A program made the translations under genes and the position numbers. From Promerops cafer (Eukaryota; Chordata; Aves; Passeriformes; Nectariniidae), in assembly GCA_013398275.1 (NCBI GenBank), contig VZSE01002458.1:199232-263231 (forward strand): DNA of 64,000 bases. Direction: 5' to 3'. Below the pieces are notes generated by a model, which worked only from the letters and a program-made list of their open reading frames with translations, did no database searches and was not told the DNA's origin. Numbering within the stretch: the stretch's first letter is position 1; each line of letters opens with the position of its first letter. Positions 1 to 12,200 of this stretch are shown here, piece after piece.

Positions 1-250
1 CGCATCCCGCCGCTCCCAGCATGGTCATCAAGGTCTACATAGCCTCTTCCTCCGGCTCCACGGCGGTAAGCGGCGCCCAGGGAAAACTTGTGCCGGGCGG
101 GGGACGCACGGGGCGGCCGGGCAGCGTGGGGAGAGGCCGGGGCAGCCGCGGTCCGCTCACGGCGCCCGGCGCTGTGCGGGCGGTGCTGCGGCTGCCGCCG
201 ACGGAAAGCGGCATTTCCTCGGTGATCCCGCACCCCTCGCCCTGTGCTGG
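1..250 (+). promoter_or_regulatory. SH3BGRL: CpG-island promoter and start of SH3BGRL, cut by the window edge
   Basis: The first 250 bases are very GC- and CpG-rich and surround the first coding exon and its donor. This is typical of the promoter of a broadly expressed vertebrate gene. Only 20 bases of 5'UTR lie inside the window, so the transcription start and most of the promoter are outside it. CpG density falls sharply after about base 240. Confidence 0.8.
21..65 (+). CDS. SH3BGRL: SH3BGRL coding exon 1
   Basis: Encodes the first 15 residues, MVIKVYIASSSGSTA, and ends in phase 0 at the donor gtaagc (66). It lies within the CpG island. Confidence 0.97.
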
Positions 251-3200
251 GAAGGCAGAGCCACCACTATTTGGGGGTTTTTTTTGTTGTTGCTCTTGAA
301 GTTCAATTCTAAATGTTTCGTCCGTCATTTGGTTTTAATGAGTTTATTCCTCGTTGATTGTGGCAGGCGTGTGTGGCCGCTGTCCCAGTAGCCTCTGGTT
401 CTCGCCCTGTTGGGAATACTGGATTTCGCTTTTCGTGGCCGCAGTGTGTTGCAGGCAGAGCTCGGACTGTGTTTTTCAAAGGAAAAATAAAGAGATACAC
501 AGAAATAGCGGGATTTGTGCCTAGGTTCAGGTGTAGCTCTGTGTCCTCAGGATCATCTGGTTTCTGTTTGATCCGTGTGGGAGATGCTCCGAAGCTGAAA
601 TCCGAGGGATTTGGTTGCACTTGGTATGGATGTGCTGGAGAACTACAAAATGCCAAGGACTCAGAAAATGCCAGCTCTTGCAGTTAATGATCAGTGACTT
701 TTACTGCGAGGAGATAGAGTCTGAGCTGTGGCTGTATGATGACCTTTTCCTGTCACTGTTAGTGCTTCAGGTCCCCAAACTTTAGGAGGACAGTGATGTA
801 CAGAAGATAAAAAGAAGCTCTCACTGCATTCTCCTTCTTTGCTTGAGTGCAGCCACTGGTCTGTGGGCTTCAGCAGATCAAATACCAGCTGGTAAGCTTG
901 GGGTGACAGGCTGCAGATGGCACAGGAGCCTGTGCCTCAGGTGTCCCTACTGTCCCTCCCTTCCCGGGTCATTTTTGTTAAACTTGATGCCAGCGCTGAC
1001 AGTGCTGGTGCTGGTGGTGAAAAGCAGAGGATTATTTCATGCTGATCTGGGGAGGGTCTTGAAATCCTGAGTAGCTCATTCATAAAAGGGATCCAAAGAG
1101 ATTTCTGCTGGGTTTGTACAGAATGATCATCTGGAAGGAAAGCAGCAGATTGGAAAAGTAATCCTTTTTTTTCTAATGCAGCTGTTAATAGGTTTCAAGT
1201 TGAGTGCTTCAGTTGCTATAGATTTTTATCAGCGCTCTCTTCATGGCACCTATTGATTTCTGTCTGTCTGGTGATACTGAGCTCCCAGGGTGTAAGCACA
1301 GATCGCAATCCCAGTTGTGTTTTTCTGGTTTTAAATTAAGTTTTTAATTATTAGCTTAGTGTTTTCTACAGTGCTGCGTGGTCCTTGTGTGGGTTGTACA
1401 TGTTACAAAGCTCCAGTCTGACTAACTGCTGCCTTTCAGGCTCTTTTGTGCATCCCTGCCTGTGGAATTTGAATGCAGCGTTGGTGTGGTCTGTTTTTTG
1501 GGGAATTTGAGCATAATGTGCACATAATTGCCAGTTTTATGACGTGTATGTTTATATATATATACACACACACATACACTCATGCCTGTGTCTAAAGCTG
1601 GAGCAGTTCAAGGGATCTTGTGGTAATGAGCAAGACTTGCACATTCTTAGATTCCTGCGTACACCAAGGGTGTTTCTGTTGGCAGGACCAGCCCAGCACC
1701 TCACTGGGTGATGTTTTCTTTCCAGTATAAGAATTTTAATCGATGTTTCAACCTAAAATAAGACAGAGAGGCACCTCTTTGGAGTGAATGGGAATGGGTT
1801 GTTTCTGTGGCTCTTAAAACCGTTGGTGAGACAGGCTTTGCTTGGAGGACCAGAGAAGCCTTTCTGGGTGCTGAGTTTGAAATAACCCACTCCAGGAATG
1901 GAAAATCCACATCAGACAAGATTGCTACAGAGAGATGGAACAGAGACAAGGCTGTTTGCAGCAAAGTGACTGAACTGGGTAACATCAGCCTGGGAAGGGC
2001 TCTCACTCCTGCTAAGTCATCTTTGTACTGTAGTGACAACCAGCACTGTGTTATTTTGGTTTTAAAAGGCTAATTTGCCTGTGTAGACACAAACCAGAAA
2101 TAAGTATCAGATCTCCTCCTTCCTGCCCCATTTCTGTAAGCTGAAGAAGCTTTTGTGAGACTGGAAAGAGTCTCCCACTGAAGGGAAAAGGGTTAAGGTT
2201 GCTTCACACCTCACGCCCGGGGGCTGTGAGTCTTGGAGGGTGCCCAAATTTTGTGGTCTGTTATTGGCAAAGTCCTGCTTTGTTATATGGTATAATTTGC
2301 CACATCACAGTGTATAAAATGTTTCCCCAAGGCACTGTTCTCTATAATGTTTATATTCAGTATGATGTATCTGTGAGGAAAAAACACTGTGTGAAGCTCA
2401 TGTCTAAGCAAAGACATTTTATGAGTGTGTTTCAAGGGATTTCTGGAAAGTATGACGATTGACATCTTGTCTGGCCTCCTATTTGAATTTCACTCCGTAA
2501 TGTGGTAGTTCCAGCACCAGTTTCCTGCTGTGTTTGAAAGTCTTGCTTGGGAAGTGGCCCCTTGTCTTTAATTTTCCTCACCGTGGATGCTGTGCTGGCG
2601 AGCTGTGGGCTGGGCAGGGATGCACGGGGATTGTAATTACAAAGATGAGGTGAGGACACCCACATGGGAATGTGCATGTGGGGCTGCTGTCCAGGAGCCT
2701 TCCTGCACGGCAGACAGTGGAAGTGAGCAGTGTTCCTCAGCCTGGGACAGTGGTGGAGGCTGCGGACAGAAATGAGACGCAGATGCCGCATTCGGAAGTG
2801 CGGGAGCGTTGCAGGAACAGGGACTGTGCTGGCTGTGAGAGGGGTTTCATTGCAGCCTCCCATTCGAATCCTTCAGGAGGTGAAAGGAAGAGAGGCCTAA
2901 GAGGCATTAGACTCTTGCTCCTGGTAGAAAAAGATACAAGGATGGAACAAGATGAATGGCACAAATTCAGCGTGTGGTTTTCTCCACAGGATTTTGGTAT
3001 TTTGTTGATTTTGGGGCAAGGAATTGCCCAGCACCAGAATCCCTTTCTTCCTGAAGGCAGCTGAATTGCCCATTTTATTGATCTCATGTGGAAGGGAACC
3101 AGCTGCTTAAATTCTTCTTGGTGTTACGAGTGTGCATTTGTTCCCAACAACTGCACAGGTCTTTAGTACGGACTTTGAGAGAATTTATTTGCCTATCCAA

Positions 3201-6200
3201 CGCCCCCCTGCAGTTCCAAGGGTATGGCTGAAACTGGAGGCTGTGGCTGTGGAACTGAAGTGCCGGCACTGGATGTGGTGGGCTGAGCTCTGAGCTGTGC
3301 CACTGCCAATACTGTGGGCTGTGGAAACTGCCACATCAGATGTCTGGTGTCCAGATGCTCCTTGGAGCCAAGTGCTTCATCTTTGTGATCTACATCCCAC
3401 ATTTCCATCTCTCCCAGCTCTGCCCTCCTCCCTTGCTTTGATGGCTGTGTGAGTGGCGTTCTTTCCTTGCCTCCTACTGCAACTGCAGACACGGCAGAAA
3501 GAAGAGATGATCTCCAGAGCCTGAGTCAGAGTCCCATATTACACAGACCTGCCTCTGTTTAGGGATGGTTTTAGAGAGGAAAGGACGAATTATTTTTCAT
3601 TCACAGAGTTAACGATGTGGGGGTTCATATTTTTCTTGTATTGTCTTCTTGCTTGGGAAAGGATCTAGGTCTTCTCCTCCCCAGCTCCCAGGAAATGAAG
3701 AGGAAAGCAGCCCATGGTCTGGAGAGTGAACATTTGCTTGCAATTACTCTTTTCTTTTCCCAGTAAGGCACCAGAGAACTTGCTGGTGCTATTGGAGGCA
3801 TATAACCAGTGGCAAGTGCTTCCTGGAGCGTTCCAGGGTAGAAGAGCTCTGGAGAAGAGCTGTTGGAAATGATGAGAGCATGTGTAACCACCAGCTCCTG
3901 TCCCTGTTCAACAGCTCAGGGCTTTGGGAGCGCTGGCGAGGCTGCTTCATCCTCCAGAAGTTGAATCCCAGGGAAGTAATACATGGAGAGATGGAGATTG
4001 TATAAAAAAAAATTTATATTTTGCACTTAAGTCCCCCAAGGGCCTTTTTTCTCAGATGGTCACAATAAATGCAAATAATGCCACCCTTACAGAGAATGAG
4101 CAGAGTCTGTGGGCTTTGTGTTTGTGTTGTTTGGCTGCTGTGAGGCTTCATGGTGCCAGAGAATCATTCAGGTTGGAAAAGGCCTCGAAGCTCGTCGAGC
4201 CCGACGGCTTTGCCGTGGCAGGAGGTGGCTCTGGGGGGAAATGCAGCCACAGTGCATGCAGTCCTTATCACAAGTGTCCCTTGTTCTGCTGCCACGTTCA
4301 AGGTTCCCAGCGTGCTGTCCCAGCCCGGATGTCTGTGGTCACGTTTGTCGCTGCGGAAGCCCCGAGCAGCGGCAGCAGACGCTCGGGAGCAGCTCGTGAA
4401 CTTCCTTGGGCTGCCTGGCAGGGCAGTTCATGTGGGAAGAAAACACTGCTACAAATCTTTGGTAAATAGTCTTCGACTGAGATGCAAGTTTAGGTAAATG
4501 CAGATATTATGGGAAAATAAGCTGCATCTGTAGTTAAAAAGCAATCTCACGGTGTATGTATGTTTTTGTGATACTCAGTTCATGCCGTTTATATACCGTG
4601 GGTGAGAACTGACTTGTTAAGCTACATATTGGTTTTTAAACCCCTCCTTTGTGGAAACATAATACATGTGAAGGACTTTTTTGGATACCCAGTGTTCACC
4701 AAACAGAGTTTCTCTCAATAAAATGGTAGGAGTTGTTCTGAATTAGAGCTTTTGGGATGGAAGACAAAGTCCGTAATGCGACTCAAGCTCGGATGTGTTC
4801 CATCTGCCTCCTGGGTTGTTTTTGTAAAGTCATTGTTCCAAACTTGAGATAAGTCAAATATTTTTCTTAAAATATTGCATTCAAATTTAAATGGAGCCAG
4901 AGATTAAGTTGGCTGCAGCTGTTGCAATAGTTTTAATATATCAAAATAAAAAACATTCTACTGTGCTTAACTAAAACCAGTTTCTGACAGCAGGAGAAAG
5001 ATGGAAAATTCTACTCCACAGTTAAAGCCAGGAAAGGCTTTTTGCTAAGAATTTTTCTAGGTTGTATATGCAGGTAGGACAGTGTTTATTCTGAGGTGGT
5101 GCATCAGGATTATGTCTCTGCTTGGGGAAAAGAGGCAGATTTTGGGGAGAGGCTGGATGCTGTCAGCTTGTGCTGGCTTTCCCTTGAACCCTGAACTGCA
5201 GCATGTTCTAAGACAGGATGCACACAGCGTCATGTCAGGGCTAAGCACTTGCGGGTTTTAAATAAATATTTACAGAATTGAGCACGGAACTTTCCTTGTC
5301 ATGGGGCATTAAAGTTACACTCAAAAAATTCCTGTAGAAGTCATTGAATTGGCATCTGCATTAACGAGCAGAGGGTGCTAAGACTTGAGTCTCTGCAAGG
5401 TTATTCTTACTCCTTCCAGGGAAGGAGGAATTGGGGAGAGGGGAGACAAAGGGAACTACACCAGGATTGACAGAATTCAGCTGTTCAAGGTCAAAACAAT
5501 TGAAATATTCCCCTCTATGACAAAAAAAATGTGAAGGGTCAGCATCCAACTGGCCTGACTGAGGTTTGTGCTCTCAGGATACAGCTGAAGTTGTTTTCAC
5601 ATCCTGACTTACAGCTCCTTCCTGGACTTGGTTTCCCCTGTGAGACGTGGATGTGGTGATTTATTTCTTTAATTAATGATCTGAAGTTCAGTTTTTCTGG
5701 GGCTGTTTCCACGCATGAATCAGCCTCTCTAGAAATTCTAAAGGCGCTCGAGTGTAAAATTTTAACTACTACCTGTTGTGTGATTGCTGGAGTGTTGGAG
5801 TGAAGAGAGGAGCCAAAGGCAGCTGTGGTTTGAAAAAGGATCTCAGGGAAATCTGGGAGCTGCGAGCCATCTTCCGGTGCTGCACAAATGGATGTTATTC
5901 TTCACTGGGCTCTTTCCCAGCAAATGCATGGACAGAGACAGAGCAGGGAGGAGAATCAGTGCAGTGTCAGAGGAGAAAGCTGTGCCTCCCACCTGAGCTA
6001 CCTGGAGCATAGGAGGGAGGCTGATCCATAATTTTGAGTCCCTGGATTTCTGGAAAGCTTTGGACAAGCGTTTGCCAGGTTAAAAATCTTTTTTTCCAGA
6101 AAGAAACTAAGCTACTGTGGGATAAGAGAAAAGGATTATGTCGTTTCTTTTTGTCTTATGTAATTGATTGCACATCAGTTACGGAAAGCAGGTAACAATC

Positions 6201-9200
6201 AAGATTTGGAAATATACAGGCAGCTTTTACAATCTGCAGAAATCACCAGGAGATTCCCACAGAGATCTGTGCTGGACTCTAAGCAAGCAGTGCAAGAACA
6301 GCCTGCTGTTGCTGTCCCAGCTGGAAAACTGGGAAGTAACAATGGTTGTCCTGTGCAAGAACGAGGTTTAAACTCTGCTAAAATACTGTTTAGCAGAGAG
6401 GTCTTGGAGCCATACTAGGTAATTCTACAAAAATACCATATTCATGGCCATGAAAAGCCAACAGAATGTCAGGAATGTTTAGGGTGGGAAAGGGCAAAAG
6501 AAAAAAACCCACTGTATAAATGTGTAGTGAGTCTGTCTGTAGTGGACTGGAATTGTTGTCTTCAAATGATATAAGAAAGTGAGAAAAGGGAAGAAAGTAG
6601 GGTGAGGTGATCACTGTAGGAGGAACAACCAAATCAGGCAGAATTTGTGGATAATAAGGTGGAAGCTGTGGCTGCCCCATCCCTGGAAGTGTTCAAGGCC
6701 AGGCTGGATGGGGCTTGGAGCAAACTGGGCTAGTGGAAGGTGTCCCTGCCCATGGCAAGGGGTGGGACTGGATGGTCTGTAAGGTTCCTTCCAACCCAAA
6801 CCATTCCATGATTCTGTGAAGTTTTCAGTTGAGAAGGAAAGAGCTGAAAAAGTCTGCAATGTGATAACACCACGTCAGGCATGGGACAACAAACAGGAAA
6901 GGATTATTAATAACTTTTCCTGGGGGAGAGCAAGTGAAAGTGGCAGGTGGCAGATTCAGAGTAAATGAAATGCTTTGTTTGACAACACAGATTTCAGGGA
7001 GGAGCTCCCTGCCAGAGGACGTGGTGTACAGCAGAAAGTGCATGGGCTCAGGAAGCAGTGAGACAAATTAAAGGGAAAAGTCTATTAAGGGCTATTAAAC
7101 ATTACTACTACACCTCTGTCTCAAAACTGAATTACTGGAGTCTGGGAAGAAAGCTGGATGTGGTGTAGCTCTTTGTGCTCAGTCTGTTGGCCTGATCTTC
7201 CCTGGGATCTGTGACCAGGGGAGACAGGAGACTGGGCTGGACAAGTATTGGATCCAACCCAGTAAAGCTGGCTCTGCTCTCAAAATTATGTTAACAGTTT
7301 GCATTAAAAAAATTAAGACCATGTTGTCCAGGAAAATGTTGGGTGGAAGATAATGTATGTGTGTGTTTGGGATGTGTTGGGTTGGTGTCTCAGCATTTCT
7401 TACATACAAAACAAGCATTTGGTGATTCCAAGAGCAGCATCATTGTGCAGATGCTGACACACTGCATGTTTAGCCCATGTTTAGGGTAGGTGATCAGACA
7501 CCTCTCCTGCCTTAGGCATAGATCAAAGTCAACTGGAAAAGCCTGATGGAAACAGCAAACACAAAGCCTCTGGGAAAAATAATCTCAGTTTTCACATAAA
7601 CCCATGTTCTTAGGGGAGTACTCGTTGCCAGGCAGGTTTAAACAGCACATCTGTATTGACCTCATGGGATCAACCTCTGGCTGTGCTTATATCCCTGGGA
7701 ATTCTGCCATGGACTACAGCAGGACACGATTTTATTCCTTAGGAAACACTTAATGCAGCTTATCCAAGACATTCCTGTGCACATGTTGCAAATGTATTTG
7801 GCCAGAGCAGCAGCTGCAGAACAACTGGCAGAGCAGAAAAGGAGCAGAATAACTCCGTGAATGAATTAAAATATATCCCAAAACATTTTCACTGGATATG
7901 GATAGAAATGAGGTTCAAGTGAGGCTGATTTATGGCTAGTGGATGTTTGGTGGGGATTTTTTTTGTTTTGTTTTGGGGTTTTTTTTGTTGTTGTTGTTGT
8001 TTTTTGGTTTTTTTTTTGTTTTTTTTTCCCTAGGCAAGAAATACAGTATATGTGAATAGAAATATAAAGGAGCAGGTTTGCAAATTTCCTTGTTAGTGCC
8101 CCAGTAATCCTGATTAAGAACTGGAAATTCCACCCTGTAATGCAGATAAACAAGTCCCTTGGTTCTGATAGCTCAGTCCATGGAACCTTTGTGCCTGAGC
8201 AATCTTCTTCCAAATTTCTGTTCCCTTCCATCACATTAAAATGTACCAGGAGGTCCCTGTGAGAGCCTCCCTTCACCTGCAGAGGTCTGGGGTTTGTTGT
8301 GCATGCTGTGGAAAGATCAAAGTAAGTCCATAACGCTAACTTGGGAAATGTTCCCCTCAGGAATTCACAGCTGGGTGAACTGAGGAGCTGCTGGACAGAC
8401 GGCTCCATCTTCACGGAATGATTTGGGACCCGAGCTGGCAGCTTGGAAGGTGTTGGGAGAGCCATCACCTCCCACTGCCAGCCACCAGAATTAGGCTGAG
8501 ACTGAGGAACAGCAGGGGAATGAAGCCATTTTGGCTGCTTGCCCAGGCCTGGAGAACTCCATCCTACAGCAAATAAACAGCTGGGGACTTAAACTTTGAA
8601 AAAATAAAACTCTGTGTGTATTTATCTTAGTTTCTGATTGGGGTAAGCAGATGCTGGCTTGCACTGAGGCAGAAGGAAGCTTGTGGTTTAGGAAAAAAAA
8701 AAGAAAGCAGATACCATGGTGACAAGAGGGATCTATAAAACTTAAAAAAGACAGTGGGGAGTTGCAAAGTGGCTCCAGGTCGTGGCTCCAAGGCATGGGC
8801 AGCATCCAGATTAGTGCTCCTGTTCCGGGGTGAAGGTGGCACTTCCCTGTGGGCTGCAGGGATGCAGTGGGTGGGAGCAGCCTGGTGATGGGAACAACCT
8901 CACCGTGTTGGAAAATGCTCCATTTTGTTAATTCCTGAAAGAGTCACTTCAGGATGTCTCCTGAGCAGTCCTGAGAGCAAACCCCCAGGCACTGGCCTGG
9001 CTGTGGCAGGCAGAGCTTGGCCAACTCCTGTATTGTTTCAGCTGCCCAAAGTGTTAGAAACTGCAGTGTGGCCAGGTCTTGTGAGAACAATTTCTCTCTC
9101 CCACTTAGAGACACAGTTTTTAGACAATATTTTGTCCAAGTAACACAGAAAAGGATCTGGGGCCTTCAGGATGATTCACACTTGAAATGTTACCCAGGGC

Positions 9201-12200
9201 AATTAATTACTGGGTCAGAAAACTGCTGCCCATACAGGCTGTGCTCTGCTGAATCTTTCCAGGAAGCTTTTTGGATGCTGTTCTATCTCAAGACAGCCTG
9301 GCTCTTCTTACAAAGAGGAGGAAAACTTGTATTTAGTCCATAGGTTTTTCTCTTCCTTTATATTATGATATTTAGGTATTTTAGTTGAAGAAAAAAGCTT
9401 TGTTCTCTTCAAAAAATTACTTGGTTTAGTTTTAGAACAGCAGTCAGCAAAAAGACTCTTTGTTAACTAAGATCTGTGGCATATGAATTCTTCAAAGATA
9501 AAAAGTAATATACATCAGAACCACCTGGATCCCTGAGGCCATGTTGTATTTCTTCTTAAAGTAGTCTTTTATTTAAAGAATAAATGCCTGGCAATATAAA
9601 GGCAGTGAAACAGCAATTAATGCTGTAAACTTTTACTCCTGTCGGTTAATTTAGCCTCTGTGTGCTAAACCATACAGGAAATAAACTTTGCTTTTATTGC
9701 AAACCACAGGGGCCTCGTGCAGAGCTGTCTGTGCTTTTAACTCCTTTCCTAACCAGAGTTCAGCTCCTCACACAAACACAACCAAACCTGTTTTCGCTCT
9801 GCTGTGCAGGGCTCCTCATCACCAGCAGAAATCCACAGCTTCTGAAAAATAATTACAGGAGCAGCTGTTTCAATAAACCCCCCAAACTGCAGGCCTGGGT
9901 GTGCTGTTATCTCAGGCTGCTTCCCTGGAAATGTTATTGGAGTGCTGGGCTGGTGTGGAGGGTGAAGCCTCAGGGGCACTGAGGTGGGACCTGGCAGTTT
10001 GTGTCCGTTCTCACAGGGGGGAGTTGCTGCCAGCACTGCTCAGACCTGTCCTGCGATCTCCATGAAGCTGAAGGAGAAATAATTCATCTTCTCCTTGAAG
10101 CTAAAGGAGAAATAATTCTTCTGGCTTTCAGAAAGAGGCTGGCTGAAACAAACAGATCTAGAAGCTGACAAGGGAGGTGAGGTCCAGACTATCAGGACTT
10201 TTTAAAGCTTCCAGAGCAAGCAGTCAGGCCACCAGTGGAACCTTCAGGGCCTTTCCTCTGCTTTTCTCTGCCACATGGTAAATGTTTGAGTATTTAGGAA
10301 TATATCATGTGTCAGAGAGTTGTCTGCATCTTGTGATACTGAGCCTCACTATCTTGCTGAAGATCAGTCTTCTGTGTGGTAAATTGCTTTACAGTCCATG
10401 TGCAAAGCTTGTCTGTGGGGCTGGGCTGTTTTGATACCGTTTGTAGAAGCAGCCAGAAATGATCCCTGAAAGTAAATAAGCAGTGATTTGAAAAGATAAT
10501 TATGCTGATGACTAACAGCTCAGGAAAGGGGAGCTCTGAGAGGTGAAGAGACAATTGTTCAAGGAGTCTTTGACAGAGGTAGCTTGGACTTAAGGCCTTT
10601 TTTTTTTCCTTCTACATAGCAAAAATTCCCCTTTCCCTGTTTTATGACTGAGGTAAGAGAGTCCAGTGAGATGCTGAGGCTGTGGAGACCCCAGGAGTAC
10701 ACAGAGCAGCTGGCTGATGGGTGGCAATGCTCCCAGGCCCTGCTGCCTTCAGCCCTGTGCTGTTCAGGAGTTGTTAGTTTGGTACTGAGCTTTGGGAGGA
10801 GTGGATCTGTTTGTTTTTATTTAACTCAATCCTGAGTTTGGGTGCTGGGACAAGGCACATGGAGACTTCAAGGGAAACTCAGCCTGCCAAGCTCCACGTC
10901 TGCTGCAGAAAACAACTGTGTGTAATAAATGAAGAGTTCATATTCTGCTGCTGCTTATGCTTTGTCAGTGCATAACTGAGATAATGGAGCCTGTATTCTG
11001 CAGTAGGAAGCTCTCTCTCTGTTGGTTTTGGACCAGACGAGCAGTTTTCAGGCTTATAAAAGTCAAATGCCACAAGACTGACTTAGAAAATTGCCAAGGG
11101 TCAATTTATTTAGCATTGTAATGGTGGTGTTTTCCTTTGGATGATGACAATTCTGGGTGCTGTGGTGTCAGTGGTGGTTAAAGCTATGATTTGCCATACA
11201 TCAGTGTTTCTTTACATCCCCACCTAAAGGAAAGTAAGAGGAAGCCTAGGTTTGGCAGCTTGATTTTGCAAGATATGTTTATTCTGGATAACTAAAGTAG
11301 TCCTTAAAAAAAGTTAAAAAAAATCATCCTGATATGTGAATATTTGCATTTGCAAGTCCTTCCTGCAGCTGAGTGAAGCAAAAGCCTGCGGCAGGAATGG
11401 CCCGAGGCCATGGTTTGATCCCTGCTTTCAGTCTCTATTGCTGCTGGGAGAGGCAGTCCTGCTTCCCCTGGCTCATTTCTTCCCTTTGCTTGTGATGGCA
11501 CAAGAATCCCCTGTCAGCTGTGAGCTGGGCTGGCGCCCCAGAGCGGCGCTGCTGTGCGACCGGGGGAGATTCCCGGCGCAGAGCTCCATGGAGGCCGGGC
11601 AAGGCATAGCCTGGCACTGACCTCTGCGCTCTGACCAGGGACAGGACCCCAGGGAACGGCTGGAGCTGTGTCAGGGAAGGTTCAAACTGGATGTTATAAA
11701 AAGATTCCTCATCCAGAGAGTGGCCAGGCACTAGGACAGCGCCCCAGGGAACAGTCACAGACCCAGAGCCCCAGGACCCCTTGGACAGCACTGTCAGGCA
11801 CAGCATGGGATTGTTGGCGTGTCCTGTGCAGGGCCAGGAGCTGCACTTGGTGATCCTTGGGGGTCTCTTCCAGCTCAGGATATTCTGTGAGTCTGTGGTT
11901 CTAAGAAGTGATGTCCATGCTCAGGGACAGGCCTTTGGACTTGGTGCAGAAGGCCTCTTTCCATAGCCCTCATTTATGCAGGTTGAGTGTCTATGGTCCT
12001 GGTAAGGAGCTGTGCTTCCCTGACCGTCTCTCCCGGATAATCCTGCCCGGACCCGGCTGGATGAGGTTTGGGAGCAGCCTGTGCAGGGCCCCTGCACGAG
12101 CATGGGCAGGCTTTGGATGTTGGAGGGGTCAGGCTGTAGGAGTTTGGAGCTGCTGCCAGGCAGTGCCCAGAGACTTCCCAGAGACTCAGGCTGCTTCCTG

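Noticed and set aside
3924..4469. 181-codon plus-strand frame
   Set aside because: It crosses a CR1 remnant and shows no conserved protein features; no splice support.
7866..8468. 200-codon minus-strand frame with a lysine/asparagine-rich run
   Set aside because: The run is the translation of the T/G-rich tract at about 7955-8030; not a real protein.
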